A stretch of 64,000 nt of DNA from Allacma fusca (taxonomy: Eukaryota; Arthropoda; Collembola; Symphypleona; Sminthuridae). Positions 12,101 through 28,400 of the stretch are shown piece by piece. The DNA lies in contig CAMXBY010000007.1 in NCBI GenBank assembly GCA_947179485.1, positions 1-64,000 on the forward strand, read 5' to 3'. The first letter of the stretch is position 1; the number at the start of each line of letters is the position of its first letter. A program made the translations under genes and the position numbers. Below the pieces are notes generated by a model. That model was not told the DNA's origin. It searched no databases and was given only the letters and a program-made list of their open reading frames with translations.

Positions 12101-15100
12101 TTATTCTCCAAAAAGGGTTTTTCATATTGAGCCTTCTTTTATTGAAGTATTTTAGATGTGATATCTTAATATTGGTTTAACCAAGTCGTTTTTTGTAGTC
12201 ATATGCTCTTTTACTTACACAGGATTAACGTCGAATTGGACGGGAGCAGTAATTACTGTATGTTGGGGAGGGCAACATTATTTGCGCAGTGGGACCATTC
12301 CATTTAAAGAATGTGGATAGTTTTAACTATAAAAAAATTACTGTTTGAGAATGATGGGGTTTCACAGGGACAATTTAGGGACTTAAATATTGTTCCCGTG
12401 TTATTTCGGGATTGTGTCGGAGCAAATAATTTTGTCCCGGGGATTTCGGGACGGGACGGAATCTTCTGCGGAACACGAATATGGTTCCCCCCAGAAGCTG
12501 TAACCCTTATGCAAAATGAACTACCAGGAAGTGACATTGAATGCAAAATGGTCTAGAACCACCTTTCACTAATAATTAACGAAGACACGAAGGAAGAAAA
12601 ACATCAAGGGTACGTAATAATTAGGGGAAGTGGTTCACTGTGCATTTAGTGAAACTAAAGGCTTTTTGGCTTTCAGTGGAGAATGCATTTCGACCATTTT
12701 GCTTATTCTAGGATGTTACTCTTGACACGTAACATTTTATGACGGTCCCAAAGTCCCAATACCATACTACTCTAGTCTGGCCGTATTTTGTTTTCAAAAA
12801 AGAACCCCCGAAATCTGGTTGTTGTTAAATGTTATGGTCGTGCCAGCCCTCAATCCTCCCGAATTCTGCAAATGAATGCACTTATTCTCCAAAAAGGGTT
12901 TTTCATATTGAGCCTTCATTTATTGAAGTAGTTTAGATGTGATATCTTAAAATTGGTTTAACCAAGTCGTTTTTGTAGTCATATGCTCTTTTACTTACAC
13001 AGGATTAACGTCGAATTGGACGGGAGCAGTAATTACTGTATGTTGGGGAGGGCAACATTATTTGCGCAGTGGGACCATTCCATTTAAAGAATGTGGATAG
13101 TTTTAACTATAAAAAAATTACTCTTTGAGAATGATGGGGTTTCACAGGGACAATTTAGGGACTTAAATATTGTTCCCGTGTTATTTCGGGATTGGGTCGG
13201 AGCAAATAATTTTGTCCTGGGGATTTCGGGACGGGACGGAATCTTCTGCGGAACACAAAAATGGTTCCCCCAGAACCTGTAACCTTTTTCAAAATGAACT
13301 ACCAGAAAGTGACATTGAATGCAAAATGGTCTAGAACGACCTTTCACTAATAACTTATGAAGACAAGAGGTAGAAAAAACATCAAGGGTACGTAATAGTT
13401 AACGGAAGTTGTCTACTATGCCTGTAGTGAAACTAATGGCTTCTTGGCTTTCAGTGGAGAATGCATTTCGACCGTTTTGCTGATTCTAGGAGGTTCTTCC
13501 TGACACGTAACATTTTAAGACGGTCTCACAGTCCCAATACCATTCTACTCTAGTCTGGCCGTATTTTGGTTTCAAAAAAGAACCCCCGAAATCTGGTTGT
13601 TGTTAAATGTTATGGTCGTGCCAGCCCTCAGTACTCCCGAATTCTGCAAATGAATGTTCTTATTCTCCAAAAAGGGTTTTTCATATTGAGCCTTCATTTA
13701 TTGAAGTAGGTTAGATGTGATATCTTAAAATTGGTTTAACCAAGTCGTTTTTGTAGTCTGTGTTGAAAAAATAACAACCGAAATGGGGTTGTTGTTGAAT
13801 GTTATGGTCGTGCCAGCCCTCATTCCTCCCGAATTTTGCAAATGAATTCACTGTTTCTCCGAGAAAGGATTTTTCATTTTGAGCCCTCATTTGTTGAAGT
13901 ATTTTAGATGTGATATCTTAATATTGGTTTAACCAAGTCGTTTTTTGTAGTCATATGCTCTTTTACTTACACAGGATTAACGTCGAATTGGACGGGAGCA
14001 GTAATTACTGTATGTTGGGGAGGGCAACATTATTTGCGCAGTTGGACCATTCCATTTAAAGAATGTGGATAGTTTTAACTATAAAAAAATTACTCTTTGA
14101 GAATGATGGGGTTTCACAGGGACAATTTAGGGACTTAAATATTGTTCCCGTGTTATTTCGGGATTGTGTCGGAGCAAATAATTTTGTCCCGGGGATTTCG
14201 GGACGGGACGGAATCTTCTGCGGAACACGAATATGGTTCCCCCCAGAAGCTGTAACCCTTATGCAAAATGAACTACCAGGAAGTGACATTGAATGCAAAA
14301 TGGTCTAGAACCACCTTTCACTAATAATTAACGAAGACACGAAGGAAGAAAAACATCAAGGGTACGTCATAAGTAAGAGAGGTGGTCTACCTAACATTTA
14401 GTGAAACTAAAGGCTTTTTGGCTTTCAGTGGAGAATGCATTTCGACCATTTTGCTTGTTCTATGATGTTATTCCTGACACGTAACATTTTATGACGGTCC
14501 CAAAGTCCCAATAACATACTAATTTAGTCGGGTCGTATTTTGTTTTCAAAAAAGAACCCCCGAAATCGGGTTGTTGTTGAATTTTATGGTCGTGCCAGCC
14601 CTCAATCCTCCCGAACTCTGCAAATGAATGCACTTATTCTCCAAAAAGGGTTTTTCATATTGAGCCTTCTTTTATTGAAGTATTTTAGATGTGATATTTT
14701 AATATTGGTTTAACCAAGTCGTTTTTTGTAGTCAAAAGCTCTTTTAGTTACACGGGATTATAGTCGAATCGGACGGGGACAGTACATTATGCTGGGAGGG
14801 GCAAAACTACTTGCACAGTGGGAATATTCTTTTTAAAGAATGACGATAGTTTTAACTATAAAAAAATTACTCTTTGAGAATGATGGGGTTTCACAGGGAC
14901 AATTTAGGGACTTAAATATTGTTCCCGTGTTATTTCGGGATTGTGTCGGAGCAAATAATTTTGTCCCGGGGATTTCGGGACGGGACGGAATCTTCTGCGG
15001 AACACGAATATGGTTCCCCCCAGAAGCTGTAACCCTTATGCAAAATGAACTACCAGGAAGTGACATTGAATGCAAAATGGTCTAGAACCACCTTTCACTA

Positions 15101-18100
15101 ATAATTAACGAAGACACGAAGGAAGAAAAACATCAAGGGTACGTAATAATTAGGGGAAGTGGTTCACTGTGCATTTAGTGAAACTAAAGGCTTTTTGGCT
15201 TTCAGTGGAGAATGCATTTCGACCATTTTGCTTATTCTAGGATGTTACTCTTGACACGTAACATTTTATGACGGTCCCAAAGTCCCAATACCATACTACT
15301 CTAGTCTGGCCGTATTTTGTTTTCAAAAAAGAACCCCTGAAATCTGGTTGTTGTTAAATGTTATGGTCGTGCCAGCCCTCAATCCTCCCGAATTCTGCAA
15401 ATGAATGCACTTATTCTCCAAAAAGGGTTTTTCATATTGAGCCTTCATTTATTGAAGTATTTTAGATGTGATATTTTAATGTTGGTTTAACCAAGTCGTT
15501 TTTTGTAGTCAAAAGCTCTTTTAGTTACACTGGATTATAGTCGAATCGGACGGGGACAGTACATTATGCTGGGAGGGGCAAAACTATTTGCGCAGTGGGA
15601 CTATTCTTTTTAAAGAATGTGGATAGTTTTAACTATTAAAAAATTACTCTTTCAGAATGATGGGGTTTCACAGGGACAATTTAGCGACTTAAATATTGTT
15701 CCCGTGTTATTTCGGGATTGGGTCGGAGCAAATAATTTTGTCCTGGGGATTTCGGGACGGGACGGAATCTTCTGCGGAACACAAAAATGGTTCCCCCAGA
15801 ACCTGTAACCTTTTTTCAAAATGAACTACCAGAAAGTGACATTGAATGCAAAATGGTCTAGAACGACCTTTCACTAATAATTTACGAAGACAGGAAGGAA
15901 GAAAAACATCAAGGGTACGTAATAAGTAAGAGAGGTGGTCTACCTAACATTTAGTGAAACTAAAGGCTTTTTGGCTTTCAGTGGAGAATGCATTTCGACC
16001 GTTTTGCTGATTCTAGGAGGTTCTTCCTGACACGTAACATTTTAAGACGGTCTCACAGTCCCAATACCATTCTACTCTAGTCTGGCCGTATTTTGGTTTC
16101 AAAAAAGAACCCCCGAAATCTGGTTGTTGTTAAATGTTATGGTCGTGCCAGCCCTCAGTACTCCCGAATTCTGCAAATGAATGTTCTTATTCTCCAAAAA
16201 GGGTTTTTCATATTGAGCCTTCATTTATTGAAGTAGGTTAGATGTGATATCTTAAAATTGGTTTAACCAAGTCGTTTTTGTAGTCTGTGTTGAAAAAATA
16301 ACAACCGAAATGGGGTTGTTGTTGAATGTTATGGTCGTGCCAGCCCTCATTCCTCCCGAATTTTGCAAATGAATTCACTGTTTCTCCGAGAAAGGATTTT
16401 TCATTTTGAGCCCTCATTTGTTGAAGTATTTTAGATGTGATATCTTAATATTGGTTTAACCAAGTCGTTTTTTGTAGTCATATGCTCTTTTACTTACACA
16501 GGATTAACGTCGAATTGGACGGGAGCAGTAATTACTGTATGTTGGGGAGGGCAACATTATTTGCGCAGTGGGACCATTCCATTTAAAGAATGTGGATAGT
16601 TTTAACTATAAAAAAATTACTCTTTGAGAATGATGGGGTTTCACAGGGACAATTTAGGGACTTAAATATTGTTCCCGTGTTATTTCGGGATTGTGTCGGA
16701 GCAAATAATTTTGTCCCGGGGATTTCGGGACGGGACGGAATCTTCTGCGGAACACGAATATGGTTCCCCCCAGAAGCTGTAACCCTTATGCAAAATGAAC
16801 TACCAGGAAGTGACATTGAATGCAAAATGGTCTAGAACCACCTTTCACTAATAATTAACGAAGACACGAAGGAAGAAAAACATCAAGGGTACGTAATAAT
16901 TAGGGGAAGTGGTTCACTGTGCATTTAGTGAAACTAAAGGCTTTTTGGCTTTCAGTGGAGAATGCATTTCGACCATTTTGCTTATTCTAGGATGTTACTC
17001 TTGACACGTAACATTTTATGACGGTCCCAAAGTCCCAATACCATACTACTCTAGTCTGGCCGTATTTTGTTTTCAAAAAAGAACCCCTGAAATCTGGTTG
17101 TTGTTAAATGTTATGGTCGTGCCAGCCCTCAATCCTCCCGAATTCTGCAAATGAATGCACTTATTCTCCAAAAAGGGTTTTTCATATTGAGCCTTCATTT
17201 ATTGAAGTATTTTAGATGTGATATTTTAATGTTGGTTTAACCAAGTCGTTTTTTGTAGTCAAAAGCTCTTTTAGTTACACTGGATTATAGTCGAATCGGA
17301 CGGGGACAGTACATTATGCTGGGAGGGGCAAAACTATTTGCGCAGTGGGACTATTCTTTTTAAAGAATGTGGATAGTTTTAACTATTAAAAAATTACTCT
17401 TTCAGAATGATGGGGTTTCACAGGGACAATTTAGGGACTTAAATATTGTTCCCGTGTTATTTCGGGATTGGGTCGGAGCAAATAATTTTGTCCTGGGGAT
17501 TTCGGGACGGGACGGAATCTTCTGCGGAACACAAAAATGGTTCCCCCAGAACCTGTAACCCTTTTTCAAAATGAACTACCAGAAAGTGACATTGAATGCA
17601 AAATGGTCTAGAACGACCTTTCACTAATAATTTACGAAGACACGAAGTAAGAAAAACATCAAGGGTACGTAATAAGTAAGAGAGGTGGTCTACTGAACAG
17701 TTAGTGAAACTAAAGGCTTTTTGGCTTTCAGTGGAGAATGCATTTCGACCATTTTGCTTGTTCTATGATGTTATTCCTGACACGTAACATTTTATGACGG
17801 TCCCAAAGTCCCAATACCATACTACTTTAGTCGGGTCGTATTTTGTTCTCAAAAAAGAACCCCCGAAATCGGGTTGTTGTTGAATTTTATGGTCGTGCCA
17901 GCCCTCAATCCTCCCGAATTCTGCAAATGAATGCACTTATTCTCCAAAAAGGGTTTTTCATATTGAGCCTTCATTTATTGAAGTATTTTAGATGTGATAT
18001 TTTAATATTGGTTTAACCAAGTCGTTTTTTATAGTCATATGCTCTTTTACTTACACAGGATTAACGTCGAATTGGACGGGAGCAGTAATTACTGTATGTT

Positions 18101-21100
18101 GGGGAGGGCAACATTATTTGCGCAGTGGGACCATTCCATTTAAAGAATGTGGATAGTTTTAACTATAAAAAAATTACTCTTTGAGAATGATGGGGTTTCA
18201 CAGGGACAATTTAGGGACTTAAATATTGTTCCCGTGTTATTTCGGGATTGTGTCGGAGCAAATAATTTTGTCCCGGGGATTTCGGGACGGGACGGAATCT
18301 TCTGCGGAACACGAATATGGTTCCCCCCAGAAGCTGTAACCCTTATGCAAAATGAACTACCAGGAAGTGACATTGAATGCAAAATGGTCTAGAACCACCT
18401 TTCACTAATAATTAACGAAGACACGAAGGAAGAAAAACATCAAGGGTACGTAATAATTAGGGGAAGTGGTTCACTGTGCATTAAGTGAAACTAAAGGCTT
18501 TTTGGCTTTCAGTGGAGAATGCATTTCGACCATTTTGCTTATTCTAGGATGTTACTCTTGACACGTAACATTTTATGACGGTCCCAAAGTCCCAATACCA
18601 TACTACTCTAGTCTGGCCGTATTTTGTTTTCAAAAAAGAACCCCCGAAATCTGGTTGTTGTTAAATGTTATGGTCGTGCCAGCCCTCAATCCTCCCGAAT
18701 TCTGCAAATGAATGCACTTATTCTCCAAAAAGGGTTTTTCATATTGAGCCTTCATTTATTGAAGTAGTTTAGATGTGATATCTTAAAATTGGTTTAACCA
18801 AGTCGTTTTTGTAGTCATATGCTCTTTTACTTACACAGGATTAACGTCGAATTGGACGGGAGCAGTAATTACTGTATGTTGGGGAGGGCAACATTATTTG
18901 CGCAGTGGGACCATTCCATTTAAAGAATGTGGATAGTTTTAACTATAAAAAAATTACTCTTTGAGAATGATGGGGTTTCACAGGGACAATTTAGGGACTT
19001 AAATATTGTTCCCGTGTTATTTCGGGATTGGGTCGGAGCAAATAATTTTGTCCCGGGGATTTCGGGACGGGACGGAATCTTCTGCGGAACACGAATATGG
19101 TTCCCCCCAGAAGCTGTAACCCTTATGCAAAATGAACTACCAGGAAGTGACATTGAATGCAAAATGGTCTAGAACCACCTTTCACTAATAATTAACGAAG
19201 ACACGAAGGAAGAAAAACATCAAGGGTACGTCATAAGTAAGAGAGGTGGTCTACCTAACATTTAGTGAAACTATAGGCTTTTTGGCTTTCAGTGGAGAAT
19301 GCATTTCGACCATTTTGCTTGTTCTATGATGTTATTCCTGACACGTAACATTTTATGACGGTCCCAAAGTCCCAATAACATACTAATTTAGTCGGTTCGT
19401 ATTTTGTTTTCAAAAAAGAACCCCCGAAATCGGGTTGTTGTTGAATTTTATGGTCGTGCTAGCCCTCAATCCTCCCGAATTCTGCAAATGAATGCACTTA
19501 TTCTCCAAAAAGGGTTTTTCATATTGAGCCTTCATTTATTGAAGTATTTTAGATGTGATATTTTAATGTTGGTTTAACCAAGTCGTTTTTTGTAGTCAAA
19601 AGCTCTTTTAGTTACACTGGATTATAGTCGAATCGGACGGGGACAGTACATTATGCTGGGAGGGGCAAAACTATTTGCGCAGTGGGAATATTCTTTTTAA
19701 AGAATGACGATAGTTTTAACTATAAAAAAATTACTCTTTGAGAATGATGGGGTTTCACAGGGACAATTTAGCGACTTAAATATTGTTCCCGTGTTATTTC
19801 GGGATTGGGTCGGAGCAAATAATTTTGTCCTGGGGATTTCGGGACGGGACGGAATCTTCTGCGGAACACAAAAATGGTTCCCCCAGAACCTGTAACCTTT
19901 TTCAAAATGAACTACCAGAAAGTGACATTGAATGCAAAATGGTCTAGAACGACCTTTCACTAATAACTTATGAAGACAAGAGGTAGAAAAAACATCAAGG
20001 GTACGTAATAATTAACGGAAGTTGTCTACTATGCCTGTAGTGAAACTAATGGCTTCTTGGCTTTCAGTGGAGAATGCATTTCGACTGTTTTGCTGATTCT
20101 AGGAGGTTCTTCCTGACACGTAACATTTTAAGACGGTCTCACAGTCCCAAAACCATTCTACTCTAGTCTGGCCGTATTTTGGTTTCAAAAAAGAACCCCC
20201 GAAATCTGGTTGTTGTTAAATGTTATGGTCGTGCCAGCCCTCAGTCCTCCCGAATTCTGCAAATGAATGCACTTATTCTCCAAAAAGGGTTTTTCATATT
20301 GAGCCTTCATTTATTGAAGTAGGTTAGATGTGATATCTTAAAATTGGTTTAACCAAGTCGTTTTTGTAGTCTGTGTTGAAAAAATAACAACCGAAATGGG
20401 GTTGTTGTTGAATGTTATGGTCGTGCCAGCCCTCATTCCTCCCGAATTTTGCAAATGAATTCACTGTTTCTCCGAGAAAGGATTTTTCATTTTGAGCCCT
20501 CATTTGTTGAAGTATTTTAGATGTGATATCTTAATATTGGTTTAACCAAGTCGTTTTTTGAAGTCATATGCTCTTTTACTTACACAGGATTAACGTCGAA
20601 TTGGACGGGAGCAGTAATTACTGTATGTTGGGGAGGGCAACATTATTTGCGCAGTGGGACCATTCCATTTAAAGAATGTGGATAGTTTTAACTATAAAAA
20701 AATTACTCTTTCAGAATGATGGGGTTTCACAGGGACAATTTAGGGACTTAAATATTGTTCCCGTGTTATTTCGGGATTGGGTCGGAGCAAATAATTTTGT
20801 CCCGGGGATTTCGGGACGGGACGGAATCTTCTGCGGAACACGAATATGGTTCCCCCCAGAAGCTGTAACCCTTATGCAAAATGAACTACCAGGAAGTGAC
20901 ATTGAATGCAAAATGGTCTAGAACCACCTTTCACTAATAATTAACGAAGACACGAAGGAAGAAAAACATCAAGGGTACGTAATAATTAGGGGAAGTGGTT
21001 CACTGTGCATTTAGTGAAACTAAAGGCTTTTTGGCTTTCAGTGGAGAATGCATTTCGACCATTTTGCTTATTCTAGGATGTTACTCTTGACACGTAACAT

Positions 21101-24100
21101 TTTATGACGGTCCCAAAGTCCCAATACCATACTACTCTAGTCTGGCCGTATTTTGTTTTCAAAAAAGAACCCCCGAAATCTGGTTGTTGTTAAATGTTAT
21201 GGTCGTGCCAGCCCTCAATCCTCCCGAATTCTGCAAATGAATGCACTTATTCTCCAAAAAGGGTTTTTCATATTGAGCCTTCATTTATTGAAGTATTTTA
21301 GATGTGATATTTTAATGTTGGTTTAACCAAGTCGTTTTTTGTAGTCAAAAGCTCTTTTAGTTACACTGGATTATAGTCGAATCGGACGGGGACAGTACAT
21401 TATGCTGGGAGGGGCAAAACTATTTGCGCAGTGGGAATATTCTTTTTAAAGAATGACGATAGTTTTAACTATAAAAAAATTACTCTTTGAGAATGATGGG
21501 GTTTCACAGGGACAATTTAGCGACTTAAATATTGTTCCCGTGTTATTTCGGGATTGGGTCGGAGCAAATAATTTTGTCCTGGGGATTTCGGGACGGGACG
21601 GAATCTTCTGCGGAACACAAAAATGGTTCCCCCAGAACCTGTAACCTTTTTCAAAATGAACTACCAGAAAGTGACATTGAATGCAAAATGGTCTAGAACG
21701 ACCTTTCACTAATAACTTATGAAGACAAGAGGTAGAAAAAACATCAAGGGTACGTAATAATTAACGGAAGTTGTCTACTATGCCTGTAGTGAAACTAATG
21801 GCTTCTTGGCTTTCAGTGGAGAATGCATTTCGACTGTTTTGCTGATTCTAGGAGGTTCTTCCTGACACGTAACATTTTAAGACGGTCTCACAGTCCCAAA
21901 ACCATTCTACTCTAGTCTGGCCGTATTTTGGTTTCAAAAAAGAACCCCCGAAATCTGGTTGTTGTTAAATGTTATGGTCGTGCCAGCCCTCAGTCCTCCC
22001 GAATTCTGCAAATGAATGCACTTATTCTCCAAAAAGGGTTTTTCATATTGAGCCTTCATTTATTGAAGTAGGTTAGATGTGATATCTTAAAATTGGTTTA
22101 ACCAAGTCGTTTTTGTAGTCTGTGTTGAAAAAATAACAACCGAAATGGGGTTGTTGTTGAATGTTATGGTCGTGCCAGCCCTCATTCCTCCCGAATTTTG
22201 CAAATGAATTCACTGTTTCTCCGAGAAAGGATTTTTCATTTTGAGCCCTCATTTGTTGAAGTATTTTAGATGTGATATCTTAATATTGGTTTAACCAAGT
22301 CGTTTTTTGAAGTCATATGCTCTTTTACTTACACAGGATTAACGTCGAATTGGACGGGAGCAGTAATTACTGTATGTTGGGGAGGGCAACATTATTTGCG
22401 CAGTGGGACCATTCCATTTAAAGAATGTGGATAGTTTTAACTATAAAAAAATTACTCTTTCAGAATGATGGGGTTTCACAGGGACAATTTAGGGACTTAA
22501 ATATTGTTCCCGTGTTATTTCGGGATTGGGTCGGAGCAAATAATTTTGTCCCGGGGATTTCGGGACGGGACGGAATCTTCTGCGGAACACGAATATGGTT
22601 CCCCCCAGAAGCTGTAACCCTTATGCAAAATGAACTACCAGGAAGTGACATTGAATGCAAAATGGTCTAGAACCACCTTTCACTAATAATTAACGAAGAC
22701 ACGAAGGAAGAAAAACATCAAGGGTACGTAATAATTAGGGGAAGTGGTTCACTGTGCATTTAGTGAAACTAAAGGCTTTTTGGCTTTCAGTGGAGAATGC
22801 ATTTCGACCATTTTGCTTATTCTAGGATGTTACTCTTGACACGTAACATTTTATGACGGTCCCAAAGTCCCAATACCATACTACTCTAGTCTGGCCGTAT
22901 TTTGTTTTCAAAAAAGAACCCCCGAAATCGGGTTGTTGTTAAATGTTATGGTCGTGCCAGCCCTCAATCCTCCCGAATTCTGCAAATGAATGCACTTATT
23001 CTCCAAAAAGGGTTTTTCATATTGAGCCTTCATTTATTGAAGTATTTTAGATGTGATATTTTAATGTTGGTTTAACCAAGTCGTTTTTTGTAGTCAAAAG
23101 CTCTTTTAGTTACACTGGATTATAGTCGAATCGGACGGGGACAGTACATTATGCTGGGAGGGGCAAAACTATTTGCGCAGTGGGACTATTCTTTTTAAAG
23201 AATGTGGATAGTTTTAACTATTAAAAATTACTCTTTCAGAATGATGGGGTTTCACAGGGACAATTTAGGGACTTAAATATTGTTCCCGTGTTATTTCGGG
23301 ACTGGATCGGAACAAATAATTTTGTCCCGGGGATTTCGGGACGGGTCGGAATCTTCTGCGGAACACGAAAATGGTTCCCCCCAGAAGCTGTAACCCTTAT
23401 GCAAAATGAACTACCAGAAAGTGACATTGAATGCAAAATGGTCTAGAACCACCTTTCACTAATAATTAACGAAGACACGAAGGAAGAAAAACATCAAGGG
23501 TACGTAATAATTAGGGGAAGTGGTTCACTGTGCATTTAGTGAAACTAAAGGCTTTTTGGCTTTCAGTGGAGAATGCATTTCGACCGTTTTGCTGATTCTA
23601 GGAGGTTCTTCCTGACACGTAACATTTTAAGACGGTCTCACAGTCCCAATACCATTCTACTCTAGTCTGGCCGTATTTTGGTTTCAAAAAAGAACCCCCG
23701 AAATCTGGTTGTTGTTAAATGTTATGGTCGTGCCAGCCCTCAGTCCTCCCGAATTCTGCAAATGAATGCACTTATTCTCCATAAAGGGTTTTTCGTATTG
23801 AGCCTTCATTTATTGAAGTAGGTTAGATGTGATATCTTAAAATTGGTTTAACCAAGTCGTTTTTGTAGTCTGTGTTGAAAAAATAACAACCGAAATGTGG
23901 TTGTTGTTGAATGTTATGGTCGTGCCAGCCCTCATTCCTCCCGAATTTTGCAAATGAATTCACTGTTTCTCCGAGAAAGGATTTTTCATTTTGAGCCCTC
24001 ATTTGTTGAAGTATTTTAGATGTGATATCTTAATATTGGTTTAACCAAGTCGTTTTTTGTAGTCATATGCTCTTTTACTTACACAGGATTAACGTCGAAT

Positions 24101-25479
24101 TGGACGGGAGCAGTAATTACTGTATGTTGGGGAGGGCAACATTATTTGCGCAGTGGGACCATTCCATTTAAAGAATGTGGATAGTTTTAACTATAAAAAA
24201 ATTACTCTTTGAGAATGATGGGGTTTCACAGGGACAATTTAGGGACTTAAATATTGTTCCCGTGTTATTTCGGGATTGGGTCGGAGCAAATAATTTTGTC
24301 CCGGGGATTTCGGGACGGGACGGAATCTTCTGCGGAACACAAAAATGGTTCCCCCCAGAAGCTGTAACCTTTTTCAAAATGAACTACCAGAAAGTGACAT
24401 TGAATGCAAAATGGTCTAGAACGACCTTTCACTAATAACTTATGAAGACAAGAGGTAGAAAAAACATCAAGGGTACGTAATAATTAACGGAAGTTGTCTA
24501 CTATGCCTGTAGTGAAACTAATGGCTTCTTGGCTTTCAGTGGAGAATGCATTTCGACTGTTTTGGTGATTCTAGGAGGTTCTTCCTGACACGTAACATTT
24601 TAAGACGGTCTCACAGTCCCAAAACCATTCTACTCTAGTCTGGCCGTATTTTGGTTTCAAAAAAGAACCCCCGAAATCTGGTTGTTGTTAAATGTTATGG
24701 TCGTGCCAGCCCTCAGTCCTCCCGAATTCTGCAAATGAATGCACTTATTCTCCAAAAAGGGTTTTTCATATTGAGCCTTCATTTATTGAAGTAGGTTAGA
24801 TGTGATATCTTAAAATTGGTTTAACCAAGTCGTTTTTGTAGTCTGTGTTGAAAAAATAACAACCGAAATGGGGTTGTTGTTGAATGTTATGGTCGTGCCA
24901 GCCCTCATTCCTCCCGAATTTTGCAAATGAATTCACTGTTTCTCCGAGAAAGGATTTTTCATTTTGAGCCCTTATTTGTTGAAGTATTTTAGATGTGATA
25001 TCTTAATATTGGTTTAACCAAGTCGTTTTTTGAAGTCATATGCTCTTTTACTTACACAGGATTAACGTCGAATTGGACGGGAGCAGTAATTACTGTATGT
25101 TGGGGAGGGCAACATTATTTGCGCAGTGGGACCATTCCATTTAAAGAATGTGGATAGTTTTAACTATAAAAAAATTACTCTTTGAGAATGATGGGGTTTC
25201 ACAGGGACAATTTAGGGACTTAAATATTGTTCCCGTGTTATTTCGGGATTGGGTCGGAGCAAATAATTTTGTCCCGGGGATTTCGGGACGGGTCGGAATC
25301 TTCTGCGGAACACAAAAATGGTTCCCCCCAGAAGCTGTAACCCTTATGCAAAATGAACTACCAGGAAGTGACATTGAATGCAAAATGGTCTAGAACCACC
25401 TTTCACTAATAATTAACGAAGACACGAAGGAAGAAAAACATCAAGGGTACGTAATAATTAGGGGAAGTGGTTCACTGTG

Positions 25480-28400
25480 CATTTAGTGAAACTAAAGGCT
25501 TTTTGGCTTTCAGTGGAGAATGCATTTCGACCGTTTTGCTGATTCTAGGAGGTTCTTCCTGACACGTAACATTTTAAGACGGTCTCACAGTCCCAATACC
25601 ATTCTACTCTAGTCTGGCCGTATTTTGGTTTCAAAAAAGAACCCCCGAAATCTGGTTGTTGTTAAATGTTATGGTCGTGCCAGCCCTCAGTCCTCCCGAA
25701 TTCTGCAAATGAATGCACTTATTCTCCATAAAGGGTTTTTCGTATTGAGCCTTCATTTATTGAAGTAGGTTAGATGTGATATCTTAAAATTGGTTTAACC
25801 AAGTCGTTTTTGTAGTCTGTGTTGAAAAAATAACAACCGAAATGTGGTTGTTGTTGAATGTTATGGTCGTGCCAGCCCTCATTCCTCCCGAATTTTGCAA
25901 ATGAATTCACTGTTTCTCCGAGAAAGGATTTTTCATTTTGAGCCCTCATTTGTTGAAGTATTTTAGATGTGATATCTTAATATTGGTTTAACCAAGTCGT
26001 TTTTTGTAGTCATATGCTCTTTTACTTACACAGGATTAACGTCGAATTGGACGGGAGCAGTAATTACTGTATGTTGGGGAGGGCAACATTATTTGCGCAG
26101 TGGGACCATTCCATTTAAAGAATGTGGATAGTTTTAACTATAAAAAAATTACTCTTTGAGAATGATGGGGTTTCACAGGGACAATTTAGGGACTTAAATA
26201 TTGTTCCCGTGTTATTTCGGGATTGGGTCGGAGCAAATAATTTTGTCCCGGGGATTTCGGGACGGGACGGAATCTTCTGCGGAACACAAAAATGGTTCCC
26301 CCCAGAAGCTGTAACCTTTTTCAAAATGAACTACCAGAAAGTGACATTGAATGCAAAATGGTCTAGAACGACCTTTCACTAATAACTTATGAAGACAAGA
26401 GGTAGAAAAAACATCAAGGGTACGTAATAATTAACGGAAGTTGTCTACTATGCCTGTAGTGAAACTAATGGCTTCTTGGCTTTCAGTGGAGAATGCATTT
26501 CGACTGTTTTGGTGATTCTAGGAGGTTCTTCCTGACACGTAACATTTTAAGACGGTCTCACAGTCCCAAAACCATTCTACTCTAGTCTGGCCGTATTTTG
26601 GTTTCAAAAAAGAACCCCCGAAATCTGGTTGTTGTTAAATGTTATGGTCGTGCCAGCCCTCAGTCCTCCCGAATTCTGCAAATGAATGCACTTATTCTCC
26701 AAAAAGGGTTTTTCATATTGAGCCTTCATTTATTGAAGTAGGTTAGATGTGATATCTTAAAATTGGTTTAACCAAGTCGTTTTTGTAGTCTGTGTTGAAA
26801 AAATAACAACCGAAATGGGGTTGTTGTTGAATGTTATGGTCGTGCCAGCCCTCATTCCTCCCGAATTTTGCAAATGAATTCACTGTTTCTCCGAGAAAGG
26901 ATTTTTCATTTTGAGCCCTCATTTGTTGAAGTATTTTAGATGTGATATCTTAATATTGGTTTAACCAAGTCGTTTTTTGAAGTCATATGCTCTTTTACTT
27001 ACACAGGATTAACGTCGAATTGGACGGGAGCAGTAATTACTGTATGTTGGGGAGGGCAACATTATTTGCGCAGTGGGACCATTCCATTTAAAGAATGTGG
27101 ATAGTTTTAACTATAAAAAAATTACTCTTTGAGAATGATGGGGTTTCACAGGGACAATTTAGGGACTTAAATATTGTTCCCGTGTTATTTCGGGATTGGG
27201 TCGGAGCAAATAATTTTGTCCCGGGGATTTCGGGACGGGACGGAATCTTCTGCGGAACACAAAAATGGTTCCCCCCAGAAGCTGTAACCCTTATGCAAAA
27301 TGAACTACCAGGAAGTGACATTGAATGCAAAATGGTCTAGAACCACCTTTCACTAATAATTAACGAAGACACGAAGGAAGAAAAACATCAAGGGTACGTA
27401 ATAATTAGGGGAAGTGGTTCACTGTGCATTTAGTGAAACTAAAGGCTTTTTGGCTTTCAGTGGAGAATGCATTTCGACCATTTTGCTTATTCTAGGATGT
27501 TACTCTTGACACGTAACATTTTATGACGGTCCCAAAGTCCCAATACCATACTACTCTAGTCTGGCCGTATTTTGTTTTCAAAAAAGAACCCCGAAATCGG
27601 GTTGTTGTTAAATGTTATGGTCGTGCCAGCCCTCAATCCTCCCGAATTCTGCAAATGAATGCACTTATTCTCCAAAAAGGGTTTTTCATATTGAGCCTTC
27701 ATTTATTGAAGTATTTTAGATGTGATATTTTAATGTTGGTTTAACCAAGTCGTTTTTTGTAGTCAAAAGCTCTTTTAGTTACACTGGATTATAGTCGAAT
27801 CGGACGGGGACAGTACATTATGCTGGGAGGGGCAAAACTATTTGCGCAGTGGGACTATTCTTTTTAAAGAATGTGGATAGTTTTAACTATTAAAAAATTA
27901 CTCTTTCAGAATGATGGGGTTTCACAGGGACAATTTAGGGACTTAAATATTGTTCCCGTGTTATTTCGGGATTGGGTCGGAGCAAATAATTTTGTCCCGG
28001 GGATTTCGGGACGGGTCGGAATCTTCTGCGGAACACAAAAATGGTTCCCCCCAGAAGCTGTAACCCTTATGCAAAATGAACTACCAGGAAGTGACATTGA
28101 ATGCAAAATGGTCTAGAACCACCTTTCACTAATAATTAACGAAGACACGAAGGAAGAAAAACATCAAGGGTACGTAATAATTAGGGGAAGTGGTTCACTG
28201 TGCATTTAGTGAAACTAAAGGCTTTTTGGCTTTCAGTGGAGAATGCATTTCGACCGTTTTGCTGATTCTAGGAGGTTCTTCCTGACACGTAACATTTTAA
28301 GACGGTCTCACAGTCCCAATACCATTCTACTCTAGTCTGGCCGTATTTTGGTTTCAAAAAAGAACCCCCGAAATCTGGTTGTTGTTAAATGTTATGGTCG